Positions 36,202 to 44,621 of a DNA stretch of 64,000 nucleotides are shown piece after piece. The DNA comes from Mixta intestinalis. GTDB taxonomy: Bacteria > Pseudomonadota > Gammaproteobacteria > Enterobacterales > Enterobacteriaceae. How positions within the stretch are numbered: the stretch's first letter is position 1; every line of letters starts with the position of its first letter. Made by a program: the position numbers and the translations under genes. The notes under the pieces were generated by a model that ran no database searches, was not told where the DNA came from, and saw nothing but the letters and a program-made list of their open reading frames with translations. Location of the stretch: contig NZ_CP028271.1 in assembly GCF_009914055.1 (NCBI RefSeq), positions 3,534,001 through 3,598,000 on the forward strand, written 5' to 3'.

Positions 36202-37378
36202 TGGCGATATCCACCGTTAAACCGGCAAGGCGCGGGACAGACAGTTCGCTGACAATGTCAGTCAGTGAGAAGCTCAGGGAGTCGATGACCGGAAATTCCC
36301 GGTGGATCTCACGCCCCAGATTCGAGAATGAGAAACGCGCATACGGCCAGGTTTTTTTTACGTCATATCGGGCATTTTCACGAAAGGCGCAGCGGATCAG
36401 ATTTGAGACGCCGCTCTGTAGTTCGCTGAGTTCGTCAGCGGTCATGTTCTCCATGCTGGCAACATAAACGGTCACGGCCAGTGTATGGCTGGTTTCCGGC
36501 ATGGCGAAACATTGCAGATCATCGCCGTGCCCGTGATGTCCCTGGCTGTTTATGAAGTCATTCACCGCATCGATAAAAGGCTGGGAGGCTTCGCCACTAT
36601 CCAGCAAAAGATAAGCGTTGGCGGTGCCCGGCCCACGCGGGGCATCATGCAAAAAGAAAATGCGATCCACGCTCAGCCCCACAACGCTGGCAATCATGCT
36701 GCGATAGATGGCGTCAGTGTGATAGCTCCCCACCAGGTTAAACTGGTTCCGCGTGCGGTCGCGTAGTTCATCATCGCTTTCCTCATCAGCGCCCGGCGTT
36801 GTCAACCAGTCTTCGTCATTCACCACGCTAGAAATCCCGGCAACCGCAACGGGCAGTATCCTATAATACCCCGGCGCGAGGTTATAGCCGCTGCCGGTGC
36901 CTGTGGCGGTAACCGGAACCAGCCCACTTTCAGCACCCGCGGCCAGGGTGGTGTCTTCCGTTACGCTCAGCCCATAAATTACGCCGTTAATCCGCTCCGT
37001 CTGAACCAGCGTTCCGGCACTGACGATCACTTCATCAGCGGGATTCGTTTTGTAAAACCGCAGCACACCCGCCGCAGCGCTTGCCGGTTTGGCCTCAATA
37101 TTTACCGCCCAGGCAAGCAACCGCAGCATGGGTCCGGTGGCGGTCGCAACAAACATATTGCGCAGAACATCGTTGACTAACGCATCCTTCAGCCACATGA
37201 CCGGCGTTGCGACTATCTTTGAAATGAGTCGCCAGAATGGCGACATCCTGGAGGTATTGGTAACAAAGCCCTCAGCCTGTACGGTGGTTTTGAACGCCGC
37301 GATCACTTCCGCCTCTGTTGTTGGCATCCCGCTGGCCCGTAACACCGTTTCAAAATCGACGCTGGGTTTTTCAGTCAT
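36194..37378 (-). CDS. Baseplate wedge protein gpJ-like
   Basis: 394 residues, of the baseplate J family. Recognisable parts include LRNMFVATATGPMLRLLAWA near residue 67, a repetitive beta region (AGTLVQTERINGVIYGLSV; LVPVTATGTGSGYNLAPG), then EESDDELRDRTRNQFN and the C-terminal conserved NLGREIHREFPVIDSL. It forms the baseplate wedge with gpI and the gp25-like protein. It overlaps both neighbours by 8 bases, in the W-J-I order of P2. Confidence 0.92.
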   Translation of the reverse strand: MTEKPSVDFETVLRASGMPTTEAEVIAAFKTTVQAEGFVTNTSRMSPFWRLISKIVATPVMWLKDALVNDVLRNMFVATATGPMLRLLAWAVNIEAKPASAAAGVLRFYKTNPADEVIVSAGTLVQTERINGVIYGLSVTEDTTLAAGAESGLVPVTATGTGSGYNLAPGYYRILPVAVAGISSVVNDEDWLTTPGADEESDDELRDRTRNQFNLVGSYHTDAIYRSMIASVVGLSVDRIFFLHDAPRGPGTANAYLLLDSGEASQPFIDAVNDFINSQGHHGHGDDLQCFAMPETSHTLAVTVYVASMENMTADELSELQSGVSNLIRCAFRENARYDVKKTWPYARFSFSNLGREIHREFPVIDSLSFSLTDIVSELSVPRLAGLTVDIAND

Positions 37379-37706
37379 AATTCACCTCGGTAGTAATGCT
37401 GCCGAAATCGTATGTCTCCGCGGTAACGTACAGGCGCGAAATGCTTTCCTCAGTGATAAAAATTGTTCCTGGGATTAAGCGCTCATCGCTTTCAACCAGC
37501 AGTGTCAGCTGGGTAATCACATCGCCGCGCATTGTGGGGCTACGTTCCCCAATCAGGCGGGCTGTGATGCCGCTTTCCAGAATGCTGTGAATGATGTCCT
37601 GCGCGATGCTGTCCCGGTTATCGCACCGGCGCGGCTCGTTGCCGCTGTCCAGCGTAAAATCGCCATCTGCAATCAACAGGTCGATATAAAGCGGCTCGGT
37701 GTTCAT
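37371..37706 (-). CDS. Baseplate gpW/gp25-like protein (DUF2590)
   Basis: 111 residues from the ATG at 37706, which overlaps the tape-measure stop as ATGA; the longer frame from 37727 is less likely. Sequence features: NTEPLYIDLLIADGDFTLDSG, RCDNRDSIAQDIIHSILESG and RLIGERSPTMRGDVI. This is the small baseplate protein that precedes J in HP1-type phages (DUF2590) and is the positional equivalent of P2 gpW. Confidence 0.78.
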   Translation of the reverse strand: MNTEPLYIDLLIADGDFTLDSGNEPRRCDNRDSIAQDIIHSILESGITARLIGERSPTMRGDVITQLTLLVESDERLIPGTIFITEESISRLYVTAETYDFGSITTEVNYD

Positions 37707-39688
37707 CCTGCCTGCATCTCCTGCCATTCGGCCAGCTTGGCCGGGGTCATTCCGTTAGGGGCAGTGATATAGATGTCTCCCCACGTTTTCCGATTATCTA
37801 CTACCGTTTTTCCGTCATTTTTCGCCTGCCCCAACAATCCATCGCGCGGCACAGACGACCCGACATTATTACCGGTCAATAATGATTTACTGCCCTGGGG
37901 CAGATCCGGAGGCGCAACACCGTTAACCGGCGTGCTGTTCAGTTCAATATTGACCCCAGGAATTTTATTCAGCTTTTCGATGATCCAGTCGTATGCAGAC
38001 GTGAAGGACTTCACTACGGAATCCCACCCTTCCGTTATTGACTGCCATACGTCGCTGAACGCCTCACCGACTTGCCCGGCAACATCCATTACCCAGGCAA
38101 ACGCTGACGTCTCCATGATCGCCGCTTTCAGTTCTTCCCAGTGCGTAACCACATACCAGACACCCAGCGCCAGCAGCGCCAGACCGGCAATGATTAACGT
38201 GATGGGGCTGGTCAGCAGCTGCATTGCCACACCGGCAAACATGGTCGCCACACCATAAACGCGCATGGCAATGGCACCGGCCTTTAACACTGCATTCCAT
38301 GTAACCAGCGCAACGCGGCAAACACCTGTCCAGAACGCCATCAGTTTTGACTGTATCCAGAGACCGGCCAGCCCCAGGCGCGTTGTCAGAAGGGATGGAC
38401 GCAACATATTGAATGTCCAGGCAAGCGCCTTCCACGCACCGCTCAGTACTTTTGTGATCCCGGCCAGACCCACCATCGTGAAACCAAAGAGTCCCATAAT
38501 GATATTGGTCGCTGCGCCCGCCAGGCCCAGCGACAGCACGCCCAGGGAAACATAACCCAGCCAGCGGGCAATATTCGGGAACATCTCCAGCCAGCGGGTA
38601 AATTTGGCCCCCACATCCGCAACGCGGTTCATCAGCGGCGACAGGATGGGAAGCAGCGTGTTGCCGATAGCGACCCGCATTGCAAAAAATGCCGCCTTAA
38701 TGCGTTCCCACGGCAGCGCCATCTTTTCAGCCATTTCCTGGGCTCGCTTCATGCCATCATTGCGCCCCAGCTCTGTGATGCTGCGATTTAAAATATTTTG
38801 TTGGCCGTACAGCTTCTTAAGGACGTCAGCGCCACCGCCGAAAGCGGCGTCCAGCGCCTGCTGGGCTTTGACGTTCCCTTCAATGCTCGCGCCGTATTTG
38901 TCTTGTAGCTTTTGCAGAATGTCACCCATTGGCAACAATTTGCCGGTGGCATCTACAAAACTCATCCCCAGCTTTTCGGCGGCCGCAGGCGCACTTCGCA
39001 AAAACTGCTCATAAACGCCACTGGCTTCACTGCCCAGCGTGCGCGACAGCGTACCCAACACGGCAAACTGCTCATCCATGCTGACGCCGAAGTCAGCGCC
39101 GGCGTTTTTGGTGCCCTCGATCAGTTCCTGCATGGTCTGCATTTTCACGCCGAAGTTTTGCACCATGTACGCCGTTTTCCCGGCCAGCTCCTCAGCAAAA
39201 CGCACATGCCCCAGGCTGGACAGTTCAGCGTTAAACCGTGATGCCATCGCGCCAATATACTCGCCTGCTTCTTCGCCGCTGGCTTTCACGCCAGCCGCCA
39301 GGGTGTTGGCTGCGATAGTGACGCGGGGTAAATCCATATCAGCCAGCCCAGCCATTGCGCCCTTCATCGCGTAGCTGGACTTAACCACATCGACAGCGCC
39401 TTTCCCGTAACGGATGCTGAACCGCAGCGCAGCGCTGGACAACTTATCCAGCGCACTCCCGGCCACACCTTTTGAGCCTACTTCAGCCAGGGCCGCGCTC
39501 ATTTCATAGGCCGGGCCCACCACTCCCTGGACTGACTGCACCACCCCCCAGATCGCCGCCGCCCCGATGCCAATCCTGGCAAAGGAGGCCTGCGATTTTT
39601 CGGCAAAGCCTGACAGCGACGACTGGGCCGTTTTAAGGGGCCGCGTTAGCTTGTCGATCAGGCTTAATGTAAAATCCAGGTGGCTCAT
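37703..39688 (-). CDS. Tail tape measure protein (gpT-like)
   Basis: 661 residues. The N terminus has the TP901-type tape-measure core (LDFTLSLIDKLTRPLKTAQSS; SGEEAGEYIGAMASRF; GVSMDEQFAVLGTLSRTLGS). Several hydrophobic segments between about residues 370 and 520 (ITLIIAGLALLALGVWYVV among them) are expected to span the membrane at DNA ejection. It sets tail length. Its start mirrors that of the second prophage (RVAFSAIDKLTRPVNAARQS), so the two are homologous. It starts immediately after the frameshift product of the chaperone gene. Confidence 0.93.
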   Translation of the reverse strand: MSHLDFTLSLIDKLTRPLKTAQSSLSGFAEKSQASFARIGIGAAAIWGVVQSVQGVVGPAYEMSAALAEVGSKGVAGSALDKLSSAALRFSIRYGKGAVDVVKSSYAMKGAMAGLADMDLPRVTIAANTLAAGVKASGEEAGEYIGAMASRFNAELSSLGHVRFAEELAGKTAYMVQNFGVKMQTMQELIEGTKNAGADFGVSMDEQFAVLGTLSRTLGSEASGVYEQFLRSAPAAAEKLGMSFVDATGKLLPMGDILQKLQDKYGASIEGNVKAQQALDAAFGGGADVLKKLYGQQNILNRSITELGRNDGMKRAQEMAEKMALPWERIKAAFFAMRVAIGNTLLPILSPLMNRVADVGAKFTRWLEMFPNIARWLGYVSLGVLSLGLAGAATNIIMGLFGFTMVGLAGITKVLSGAWKALAWTFNMLRPSLLTTRLGLAGLWIQSKLMAFWTGVCRVALVTWNAVLKAGAIAMRVYGVATMFAGVAMQLLTSPITLIIAGLALLALGVWYVVTHWEELKAAIMETSAFAWVMDVAGQVGEAFSDVWQSITEGWDSVVKSFTSAYDWIIEKLNKIPGVNIELNSTPVNGVAPPDLPQGSKSLLTGNNVGSSVPRDGLLGQAKNDGKTVVDNRKTWGDIYITAPNGMTPAKLAEWQEMQAG

Positions 39689-39689
39689 A

Positions 39690-39869
39690 TCATTTTCCAG
39701 CTAAGGCTATTGCTATCCCTTCCGCCGTTTTATTAGCTTTGGTCTGGGCGAAATACTCATCCAGCCACAAGGCGCGGGCGAGGCTTTCTTCGTCGTCGGC
39801 TTCGTGCGGGAGATAGTAGCGGCGCAATGCAAGATATTGCTCCAGTGCATTCCTGCGAATGGCCGCCAC
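39690..39869 (-). CDS. Tail assembly chaperone frameshift extension (DUF6890/E'-like)
   Basis: 59 residues if begun at the GTG at 39869 (MAAIRRNALEQYLALRRYYL), ending EGIAIALAGK just before the tape-measure ATG. The frame is also open upstream and is entered by a -1 shift at the A AAA AAC heptamer (39881-39887) that precedes the stop of the chaperone gene. It therefore most likely exists as a C-terminal extension of that chaperone, as for P2 E' and lambda T. A separate product from the GTG is possible. Confidence 0.7.
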   Translation of the reverse strand: MAAIRRNALEQYLALRRYYLPHEADDEESLARALWLDEYFAQTKANKTAEGIAIALAGK

Positions 39870-39877
39870 CCGCGCCG

Positions 39878-40147
39878 TCAGTTTTTTACTTCGATCTCAA
39901 GCTTCGGCGAGTAAATTTCATTAACTTTTTCAACAATCTGCATTTCACAGCCGGGATACTGATCAAGCAGCTGGTTTAATGCCTCTTTTGATTCAGCGGC
40001 AACGATTCGCCCCAGATAGGTCGCCATCGGTGCCACTTTGTTGGTCAGGGTCATTTCGTTAATCAGGTTATTGAACGCGGTTTTATTCGGTTCAAACGTC
40101 AGATCCACACCTGCGACAGTCATGGCAATTTTGTTGTTTTTACTCAT
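39878..40147 (-). CDS. Tail assembly chaperone (gpE-like)
   Basis: 89 residues, MSKNNKIAMTVAGVDLTFEPN, with the short beta-alpha pattern of HP1-type tail assembly chaperones. It is placed directly before the tape-measure gene, with tail tube and sheath genes upstream beyond the lysis cassette. Its last codons are GTA AAA AAC TGA, containing a -1 slippery heptamer in the right phase. It should bind the tape-measure protein during tail assembly, with a long and a short form made by frameshifting. Confidence 0.8.
   Translation of the reverse strand: MSKNNKIAMTVAGVDLTFEPNKTAFNNLINEMTLTNKVAPMATYLGRIVAAESKEALNQLLDQYPGCEMQIVEKVNEIYSPKLEIEVKN
39881..39887 (-). promoter_or_regulatory. Programmed -1 frameshift site (A AAA AAC)
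   Basis: On the minus strand the heptamer AAAAAAC is in phase X XXY YYZ with the chaperone frame, directly before its TGA. After a -1 shift, reading continues for about 63 codons (KKLTARVAAIRRN...) to 39690. Confidence 0.7.
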
Positions 40148-40440
40148 CTGATTAGTTCCTTACGTTGTCGAATGATGCCCACCAGTGCGTTATGTCTGGC
40201 GGCGCAGTCGGCATACATTTGCCGATAGGCGTTTAGTGCCGCGTCAAAGTCGTTACCGGTTGGCCCCGCCAGTCTCGGCAGGTTTACCGGGCAAAGTGTT
40301 AGCTGATTTTCCTGATAAGGTTCGCTCGGTACTGGTCGCCACTTCGTTGAACAGCCGGACGTAATCATCAGAAGCACACACATTGTTAAAAACCGGTTTA
40401 ATAGTTTCGGTGTGGATAACCCGTTCGGTATGGATCTCAT
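40144..40440 (-). CDS. Rz1-like outer membrane spanin lipoprotein
   Basis: 98 residues if begun at 40440, though a shorter start at MCVLLMITSGC is possible. A hydrophobic stretch ends in the lipobox ITSGC, after which the mature protein (STKWRPVPSEPYQENQLTL) would be lipid-anchored to the outer membrane. It is embedded in a different frame within the 3' part of the Rz-like gene, the classical arrangement of lambda and P2 spanins. It fuses the inner and outer membranes in the last step of lysis. Confidence 0.82.
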   Translation of the reverse strand: MRSIPNGLSTPKLLNRFLTMCVLLMITSGCSTKWRPVPSEPYQENQLTLCPVNLPRLAGPTGNDFDAALNAYRQMYADCAARHNALVGIIRQRKELIR

Positions 40441-40633
40441 TGGCTTTTAACTCCGCGAGTTTTTCTTCCAGCGCTGCGCCGGACTGCCGCGTTACCTCCA
40501 CGACAATCTGGCGCGTTTCGTCTGCTGCTTTACTGGCGACCAGCTCCAGCTTTGCGTTATGCCAGTCGTGCGCCTGCCAGCCTGCTGACATCGCAGCAGA
40601 TAACATCAGCACAAGGCCCAGCAAGTTACGCAT
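40253..40633 (-). CDS. Rz-like inner membrane spanin
   Basis: 126 residues with one N-terminal membrane helix (MRNLLGLVLMLSAAMSAGW) followed by a long charged helix (ADETRQIVVEVTRQSGAALEEKLAELKANE), the i-spanin layout. Its last part overlaps the Rz1-like lipoprotein in another frame. It starts at the last base of the endolysin stop. Order holin-endolysin-Rz-Rz1 is preserved. Confidence 0.85.
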   Translation of the reverse strand: MRNLLGLVLMLSAAMSAGWQAHDWHNAKLELVASKAADETRQIVVEVTRQSGAALEEKLAELKANEIHTERVIHTETIKPVFNNVCASDDYVRLFNEVATSTERTLSGKSANTLPGKPAETGGANR

Positions 40634-40974
40634 CAGCGCACCCCGTCATGCTCAAGGCTGAAGTGGTTGCCGTCCGGGTTGCTTTTAAACCGCCCGCCCC
40701 AGCTGCCGCCGATGGATTCCCAGTATTCGCCCAGCGGGCGGTAAGCTTCGCTGTCGGTCTGGTATTCGCCGTTAATAAACAGGTTGAAATCGATGGCAAG
40801 GCGCTGCGTATGCAGGCTGTTGCTGATGCCGGTGCCGTTTTTCGCATTCAGCGCGGCCTGCTGCGGCGTGCGGTACGCTTCGCCAAACGTCAGGCGATAG
40901 CCTTTGTCCTGCGCCCAGTGAATCAGGTCCGCGATCAGCACGGTGAAAAGCTGTTGTTTCTCACTCAGTTTCAT
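40633..40974 (-). CDS. M15-family endolysin (D-Ala-D-Ala peptidase)
   Basis: 113 residues. Zinc-peptidase motifs of the VanY/M15 endopeptidase lysins are present: LTFGEAYRTPQQAAL, SLHTQRLAIDFNLFINGEY (His and Asp ligands in HxxxxxxD) and DGNHFSLEHDG (the third ligand). It should cleave peptidoglycan cross-link peptides after the holin opens the inner membrane. This short M15 type is found in HP1-related phages, not the muramidase K of P2. It overlaps the holin by 4 bases. Confidence 0.9.
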   Translation of the reverse strand: MKLSEKQQLFTVLIADLIHWAQDKGYRLTFGEAYRTPQQAALNAKNGTGISNSLHTQRLAIDFNLFINGEYQTDSEAYRPLGEYWESIGGSWGGRFKSNPDGNHFSLEHDGVR

Positions 40975-41273
40975 GGCGTTTGCTTTCCCTTTTTTTGAAG
41001 ATAAATATCCACGACGCGCCGCAGCCCTTCCTCGATAAACGCACTACCCAGGATACCCAGCCCGCACGCCAGCCCGATAACAACCAGCTCAGGCATATCC
41101 GGGAATTTCAGAAGCGGAATAGCGGCCAGCGGGGCAACCGCCGATCCCAAAATCACGCGGCCGACCAACAGGCGCGCGGTAATGCGCTCATTACTGACCA
41201 TCAGTTGACCCAAGCCAATTACAGCGCCAATCAGCAGCAGTTTTGCCAGCAATGAGGTTTCTCCGTTCGGCAT
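40971..41273 (-). CDS. Holin
   Basis: 100 residues with three hydrophobic segments (LLAKLLLIGAVIGLGQLMV; LVGRVILGSAVAPLAAIPLL; LVVIGLACGLGILGSAFI) and a basic C terminus (VVDIYLQKKGKQTP). It stands at the head of the lysis cassette, overlapping the endolysin by 4 bases and following the tail tube gene by 3. It times lysis by permeabilising the inner membrane. Confidence 0.85.
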   Translation of the reverse strand: MPNGETSLLAKLLLIGAVIGLGQLMVSNERITARLLVGRVILGSAVAPLAAIPLLKFPDMPELVVIGLACGLGILGSAFIEEGLRRVVDIYLQKKGKQTP

Positions 41274-41276
41274 GGC

Positions 41277-41732
41277 TTATCCTTTAATGTCTCGCGTGTC
41301 GCGTGCGGACAGATACGGCACGCCATCAATAGCGACAAAATCGGGGCTGGTTACCATGAATTTAATTTTTTTCGTGGTTTTGCTCGCTTCGCTGGGGTTG
41401 ATGTTCACCAGGTCGGACAGTGTCGGGACGCAGCCAAACACCTCGATCTTTTCCTCATCGTCACCGGCATTGGCATAGAACAAAAAGTCCTTCGCCGGTA
41501 TGGCACGCCACGACCCGGCCGCGCGGGCAACAGCAGTAAATTTTTTGAAATTCTGGGCATCCACCTCGATTTCCACATCTGCGGAGACCGATCCCTTCGT
41601 GTACCCGTTAGGTACACCGCGGGTTTGCGCGACAGCGCTGTTATCCGTGATGGTGACGGTTGCGTTTTCAACATGAATCATCACGCTGTCATAGTTCACA
41701 TCGAACGATCCGCCGCTAATCCGTTCTGTCAT
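41277..41732 (-). CDS. Tail tube protein (DUF2597)
   Basis: 151 residues, MTERISGGSFDVNYDSVMIHV, with the all-beta tube pattern (TVTITDNSAVAQTRG; GSVSADVEIEVDAQNFKKF) of the DUF2597 family, the tube protein of HP1-type myophages. It follows the sheath gene by 2 bases, the standard sheath-tube pair. It differs from the FII type present in the second prophage. Confidence 0.82.
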   Translation of the reverse strand: MTERISGGSFDVNYDSVMIHVENATVTITDNSAVAQTRGVPNGYTKGSVSADVEIEVDAQNFKKFTAVARAAGSWRAIPAKDFLFYANAGDDEEKIEVFGCVPTLSDLVNINPSEASKTTKKIKFMVTSPDFVAIDGVPYLSARDTRDIKG

Positions 41733-41734
41733 AT

Positions 41735-42877
41735 TTAGCTCTCCAGAGAAGTATCCAGTTCAATGCTGACGCCGATTTCCTTCGCGCTTTCATACGGTCG
41801 AACCACAATGTAAATCTGCACCGCAACGTTACTTGTCCAGGTGATCGTAATGTCACCGTCCCGCGGCGGCTTGACCTCGCCGGGAAACTCCACCCCGTTA
41901 ATCTGGCTCGAAATCGCCATTTCACGCAGTGGTTTACCGAAATACGTAACATGGGCGGCGATGCTGCCCGGCGTGCTGTTCAGCGAGCGATCGGCGATTT
42001 TGGGAATGGCACGCAGGCGCACCCGACGCGACGCCTTATCGACAATGCGAACGTTTTCGATTGTCTGATAATCACCGCCTTCCGCATCCAGCGTCCTGCC
42101 GTCCGACCAGTAAATCCCGTCAAAATCGTGATACCACATCGGCACGCTAAAGCGGCTCGCCTCCAAGGTCTGAAGAACCGCCAGATCAATCGCCTTCTCT
42201 GTGCCGTCTGTTGGCAGGGTGTCACTGCCCAGCGCAGTAACGGCACCGGTTGCAACGCGGGCCGGGCTGTCGGCAATGGTCACGGACCGGTTACATAAGC
42301 GGCCAGCCAGGACGCCGGGTTCGTTCCCCCAGAGGCGCGGAACCAGCTGAACGCCCGGCGACGCAATCCCGCCCTGAATCCCGGTTACACGGGTCACATA
42401 ATCAGCCCATGCTTCGCCGTCAGCTGGTCCGCCAACCGCCAGCGCAAACCACACAAAGCGGCCAAAATTCGCCTGCAATGTGTTTCGCATTTCAGTGGCG
42501 CGATTGATGGTTGACGGTCCCTCTGTATCGAATGCCAGAACAACGCCTTCAACCGATGCCACGCTTTGCGACAACTTAACTGCGCTCATCCAGTCCGCAT
42601 CCGGCGTATAGTCGTCGGCTTCGGTATCCGGCTCCGCCATCACGTGAACGTACGCAAACCAGTTTTGCCCTGCGTTATTTGCCGCAGCTGACACAATGCG
42701 CTTTAACAGGCTGTCGTCTTCACCCAGCGCCTGATCCAGATCGCTGCCAGTATTAAGCGCCTGGGTTTTCCCGGTGTTGGTGTTGCCATACCCCACAAAC
42801 AGAACGACGCGCTCAACCTCGTTTGTTGTGCCGTTATAGCGGTTTTTCTGACTGACGTTTACGTTCGGCCAGGTCAT
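41735..42877 (-). CDS. Tail sheath protein (DUF2586)
   Basis: 380 residues, MTWPNVNVSQKNRYNGTTNEVE, of the DUF2586 family, the HP1-type contractile sheath. Features include VERVVLFVGYGNTNTGKTQAL near residue 24, SVASVEGVVLAFDTEGPSTIN near 105, and the C-terminal TWTSNVAVQIYIVVRPYESA. Contraction of the sheath drives the tube through the envelope. The second prophage has a different sheath of the FI type, evidence that the two are separate phages rather than a duplication. Confidence 0.88.
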   Translation of the reverse strand: MTWPNVNVSQKNRYNGTTNEVERVVLFVGYGNTNTGKTQALNTGSDLDQALGEDDSLLKRIVSAAANNAGQNWFAYVHVMAEPDTEADDYTPDADWMSAVKLSQSVASVEGVVLAFDTEGPSTINRATEMRNTLQANFGRFVWFALAVGGPADGEAWADYVTRVTGIQGGIASPGVQLVPRLWGNEPGVLAGRLCNRSVTIADSPARVATGAVTALGSDTLPTDGTEKAIDLAVLQTLEASRFSVPMWYHDFDGIYWSDGRTLDAEGGDYQTIENVRIVDKASRRVRLRAIPKIADRSLNSTPGSIAAHVTYFGKPLREMAISSQINGVEFPGEVKPPRDGDITITWTSNVAVQIYIVVRPYESAKEIGVSIELDTSLES

Positions 42878-42879
42878 GC

Positions 42880-43575
42880 TTACCCCCTGATACGCTGCGC
42901 GTTGACGTCCCAGCCGAAGCCGATAGCCTGCATTTGCCGCGCAATAATTTGGTTAAATTCCTCGTTACTCACACCCAGAAAAACACGCCCCGGAATATCA
43001 ATGGTCCATGTGCGCTTTGACGGTGTGCCTTTCAGTTTTCGGATCACCACGCCCGCCTGAGCCATGCTCATGGTTTCCATAATTTTTTTGCTGGACGGTT
43101 TTACCCACCGTTTGCCCTGGCGGATTTTGTATCCCAGCGCACGCAGCTTTTTTGCCTGCCGCGGCAAAGCAGCCCTGTTCGCCTGCGGCTTGCGCGGTGC
43201 ATTGCTCGCTTTCATCTGTATGCGTGCGCCATCCTGCTGAACAGCGCCAACCAGACCTGCAGCGACAGGTTTCGTACCGTTACGGTAATTTCCGCCTTTG
43301 AGATAAAGTCTTACGCCCTGGATTTCCGGCATTTCCCGCACCGCCAGCAATTTAGGCAAGCCTTTCAGCATTTTGCCCTTGCCACGCTTGCGCGGTGCCC
43401 AGGGGGTGCCGTCCGGTGCTGCCTGCTGGCGTTGATGGCGCTTTGCCGCCACGACGATCCCCAGCTTTGCAATACGCCACAACAGGCGCTGGCGCTTTTT
43501 AGGCGGTAAATCAGCCCGCGCGAGCGCCTCGCGCATCTGCTTCAGCTGCTTCTGGTTCAGCTCCCCCCGGATCAC
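42880..43575 (-). CDS. Virion morphogenesis/tail completion protein (gpS-like)
   Basis: 231 residues, strongly basic (KQRKR and AKKLRALGYKIRQGKR stretches). The N-terminal part (KQMREALARADLPPKKRQRLLWRIAKLG) and middle (QAAPDGTPWAPRKRGK) match the phage virion morphogenesis (gpS) family, with an unusually long central insert. In P2 gpS with gpR completes the tail. It overlaps gpR-like by 4 bases. Confidence 0.8.
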   Translation of the reverse strand: MIRGELNQKQLKQMREALARADLPPKKRQRLLWRIAKLGIVVAAKRHQRQQAAPDGTPWAPRKRGKGKMLKGLPKLLAVREMPEIQGVRLYLKGGNYRNGTKPVAAGLVGAVQQDGARIQMKASNAPRKPQANRAALPRQAKKLRALGYKIRQGKRWVKPSSKKIMETMSMAQAGVVIRKLKGTPSKRTWTIDIPGRVFLGVSNEEFNQIIARQMQAIGFGWDVNAQRIRG

Positions 43576-44048
43576 GACGCATCACCATGCCGGGCAATAA
43601 ATTCCGCTTCCTCAGCCGTCCATATTTCCGGGTTGACTATTTCCCACGTCTGCCCGCGAAACGGAATGGACCCGCCATCGTTGGGTTTGATGATTAACGG
43701 GTCGGCCAGTGGAACAACCACTTCCAGAATGCAGGAGCCTTCGTCGTCAAACTCCGGGTCCACGGTGGGATCGGGTAACTTCAGTTCGTCGCGCAGCTCG
43801 TTTGCATGTTCATCCACCCAAGCCAGTACCAGCGCATAGATCAACCCCGGCGAATACTTGCGAAACGGGAAGTTATCCCACGATAAATGGGCGCTGTACT
43901 TCAGCACACCGATCCGGCGCTGGTTGTTTCCCAGCGCTCTGGCGCTGCGCAGCAGTTCGCAATCGTCCATCGAACTCGAAAACATCTGCATCGCATCACG
44001 TGGCAGATTCGCCGTAATGAATGCCGTCAGGCTTTCCAGCTGACTCAT
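43572..44048 (-). CDS. Tail completion protein (gpR-like)
   Basis: 158 residues. The part YALVLAWVDEHANELRDELKL followed by DEGSCILEVVVPLADPLII matches the gpR layout (a helix on the inner lip, then the beta domain). It overlaps both neighbours by 4 bases. With gpS it finishes the tail at the head-proximal end. The identity rests on pattern and order. Confidence 0.72.
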   Translation of the reverse strand: MSQLESLTAFITANLPRDAMQMFSSSMDDCELLRSARALGNNQRRIGVLKYSAHLSWDNFPFRKYSPGLIYALVLAWVDEHANELRDELKLPDPTVDPEFDDEGSCILEVVVPLADPLIIKPNDGGSIPFRGQTWEIVNPEIWTAEEAEFIARHGDAS

Positions 44049-44518
44049 ATCAGATGCACCCCCACGCGTGGCTGTTGCAGCATATTGCGCATCACGTTGG
44101 CCGCCTCGGCCAGCAGGCTGGCGCGGGTGTCCTGACTTTCCTGTCCAGGATGCGACTCACGCCGTCCGATGGTAGCGAATTCACCCAAAAGGTCGGCTTT
44201 GGCGCGGGCATAGACCGCTTTTTTGTACTGGGCAGTTAACTGGTTTTCGCCTCCCAGCTTCGCGCCCGGTACGTCCGTTGCACGCTCGCAGCCTTTCCCG
44301 TTCCAGTACGCCACCACATCAGCCAGCGTTGTGTTTACCTCTGCAATGGAGGCCAGCAGGGCAACACCTGCGGTATCGGGCGGTAAATCAGCGGGCAGTG
44401 TGCGCGTTACCTGAAATTCGGCCAGATCCAGATCAGGCCAGAACGCCACACCGTTAGTAATGGCCGTCGGCGTGACCGTTAACGGCTTGCCGCTGATGCT
44501 GAAGCTGGGACCACTCAT
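44045..44518 (-). CDS. Head completion protein (gpL-like)
   Basis: 157 residues starting MSGPSFSISGKPLTVTPTAIT. It contains FWPDLDLAEFQVTRTLPADL, LASIAEVNTTLADVVAYWNG and KKAVYARAKADLLGEFATIGRRES, all characteristic of P2 gpL, which closes the filled head. It is downstream of the terminase small subunit gene after a 103-base gap and overlaps the R-like gene by 4 bases. Confidence 0.88.
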   Translation of the reverse strand: MSGPSFSISGKPLTVTPTAITNGVAFWPDLDLAEFQVTRTLPADLPPDTAGVALLASIAEVNTTLADVVAYWNGKGCERATDVPGAKLGGENQLTAQYKKAVYARAKADLLGEFATIGRRESHPGQESQDTRASLLAEAANVMRNMLQQPRVGVHLI

Positions 44519-44621
44519 CGTTTTACACCTCGTTTTGCAGTAGAAACGGGCTAACGGGCTCCACGGCCAACAACCGTATGGTTGATGCCTCCCCCGCGCC
44601 CGTCCCGGCTTGCGGGAGTCG

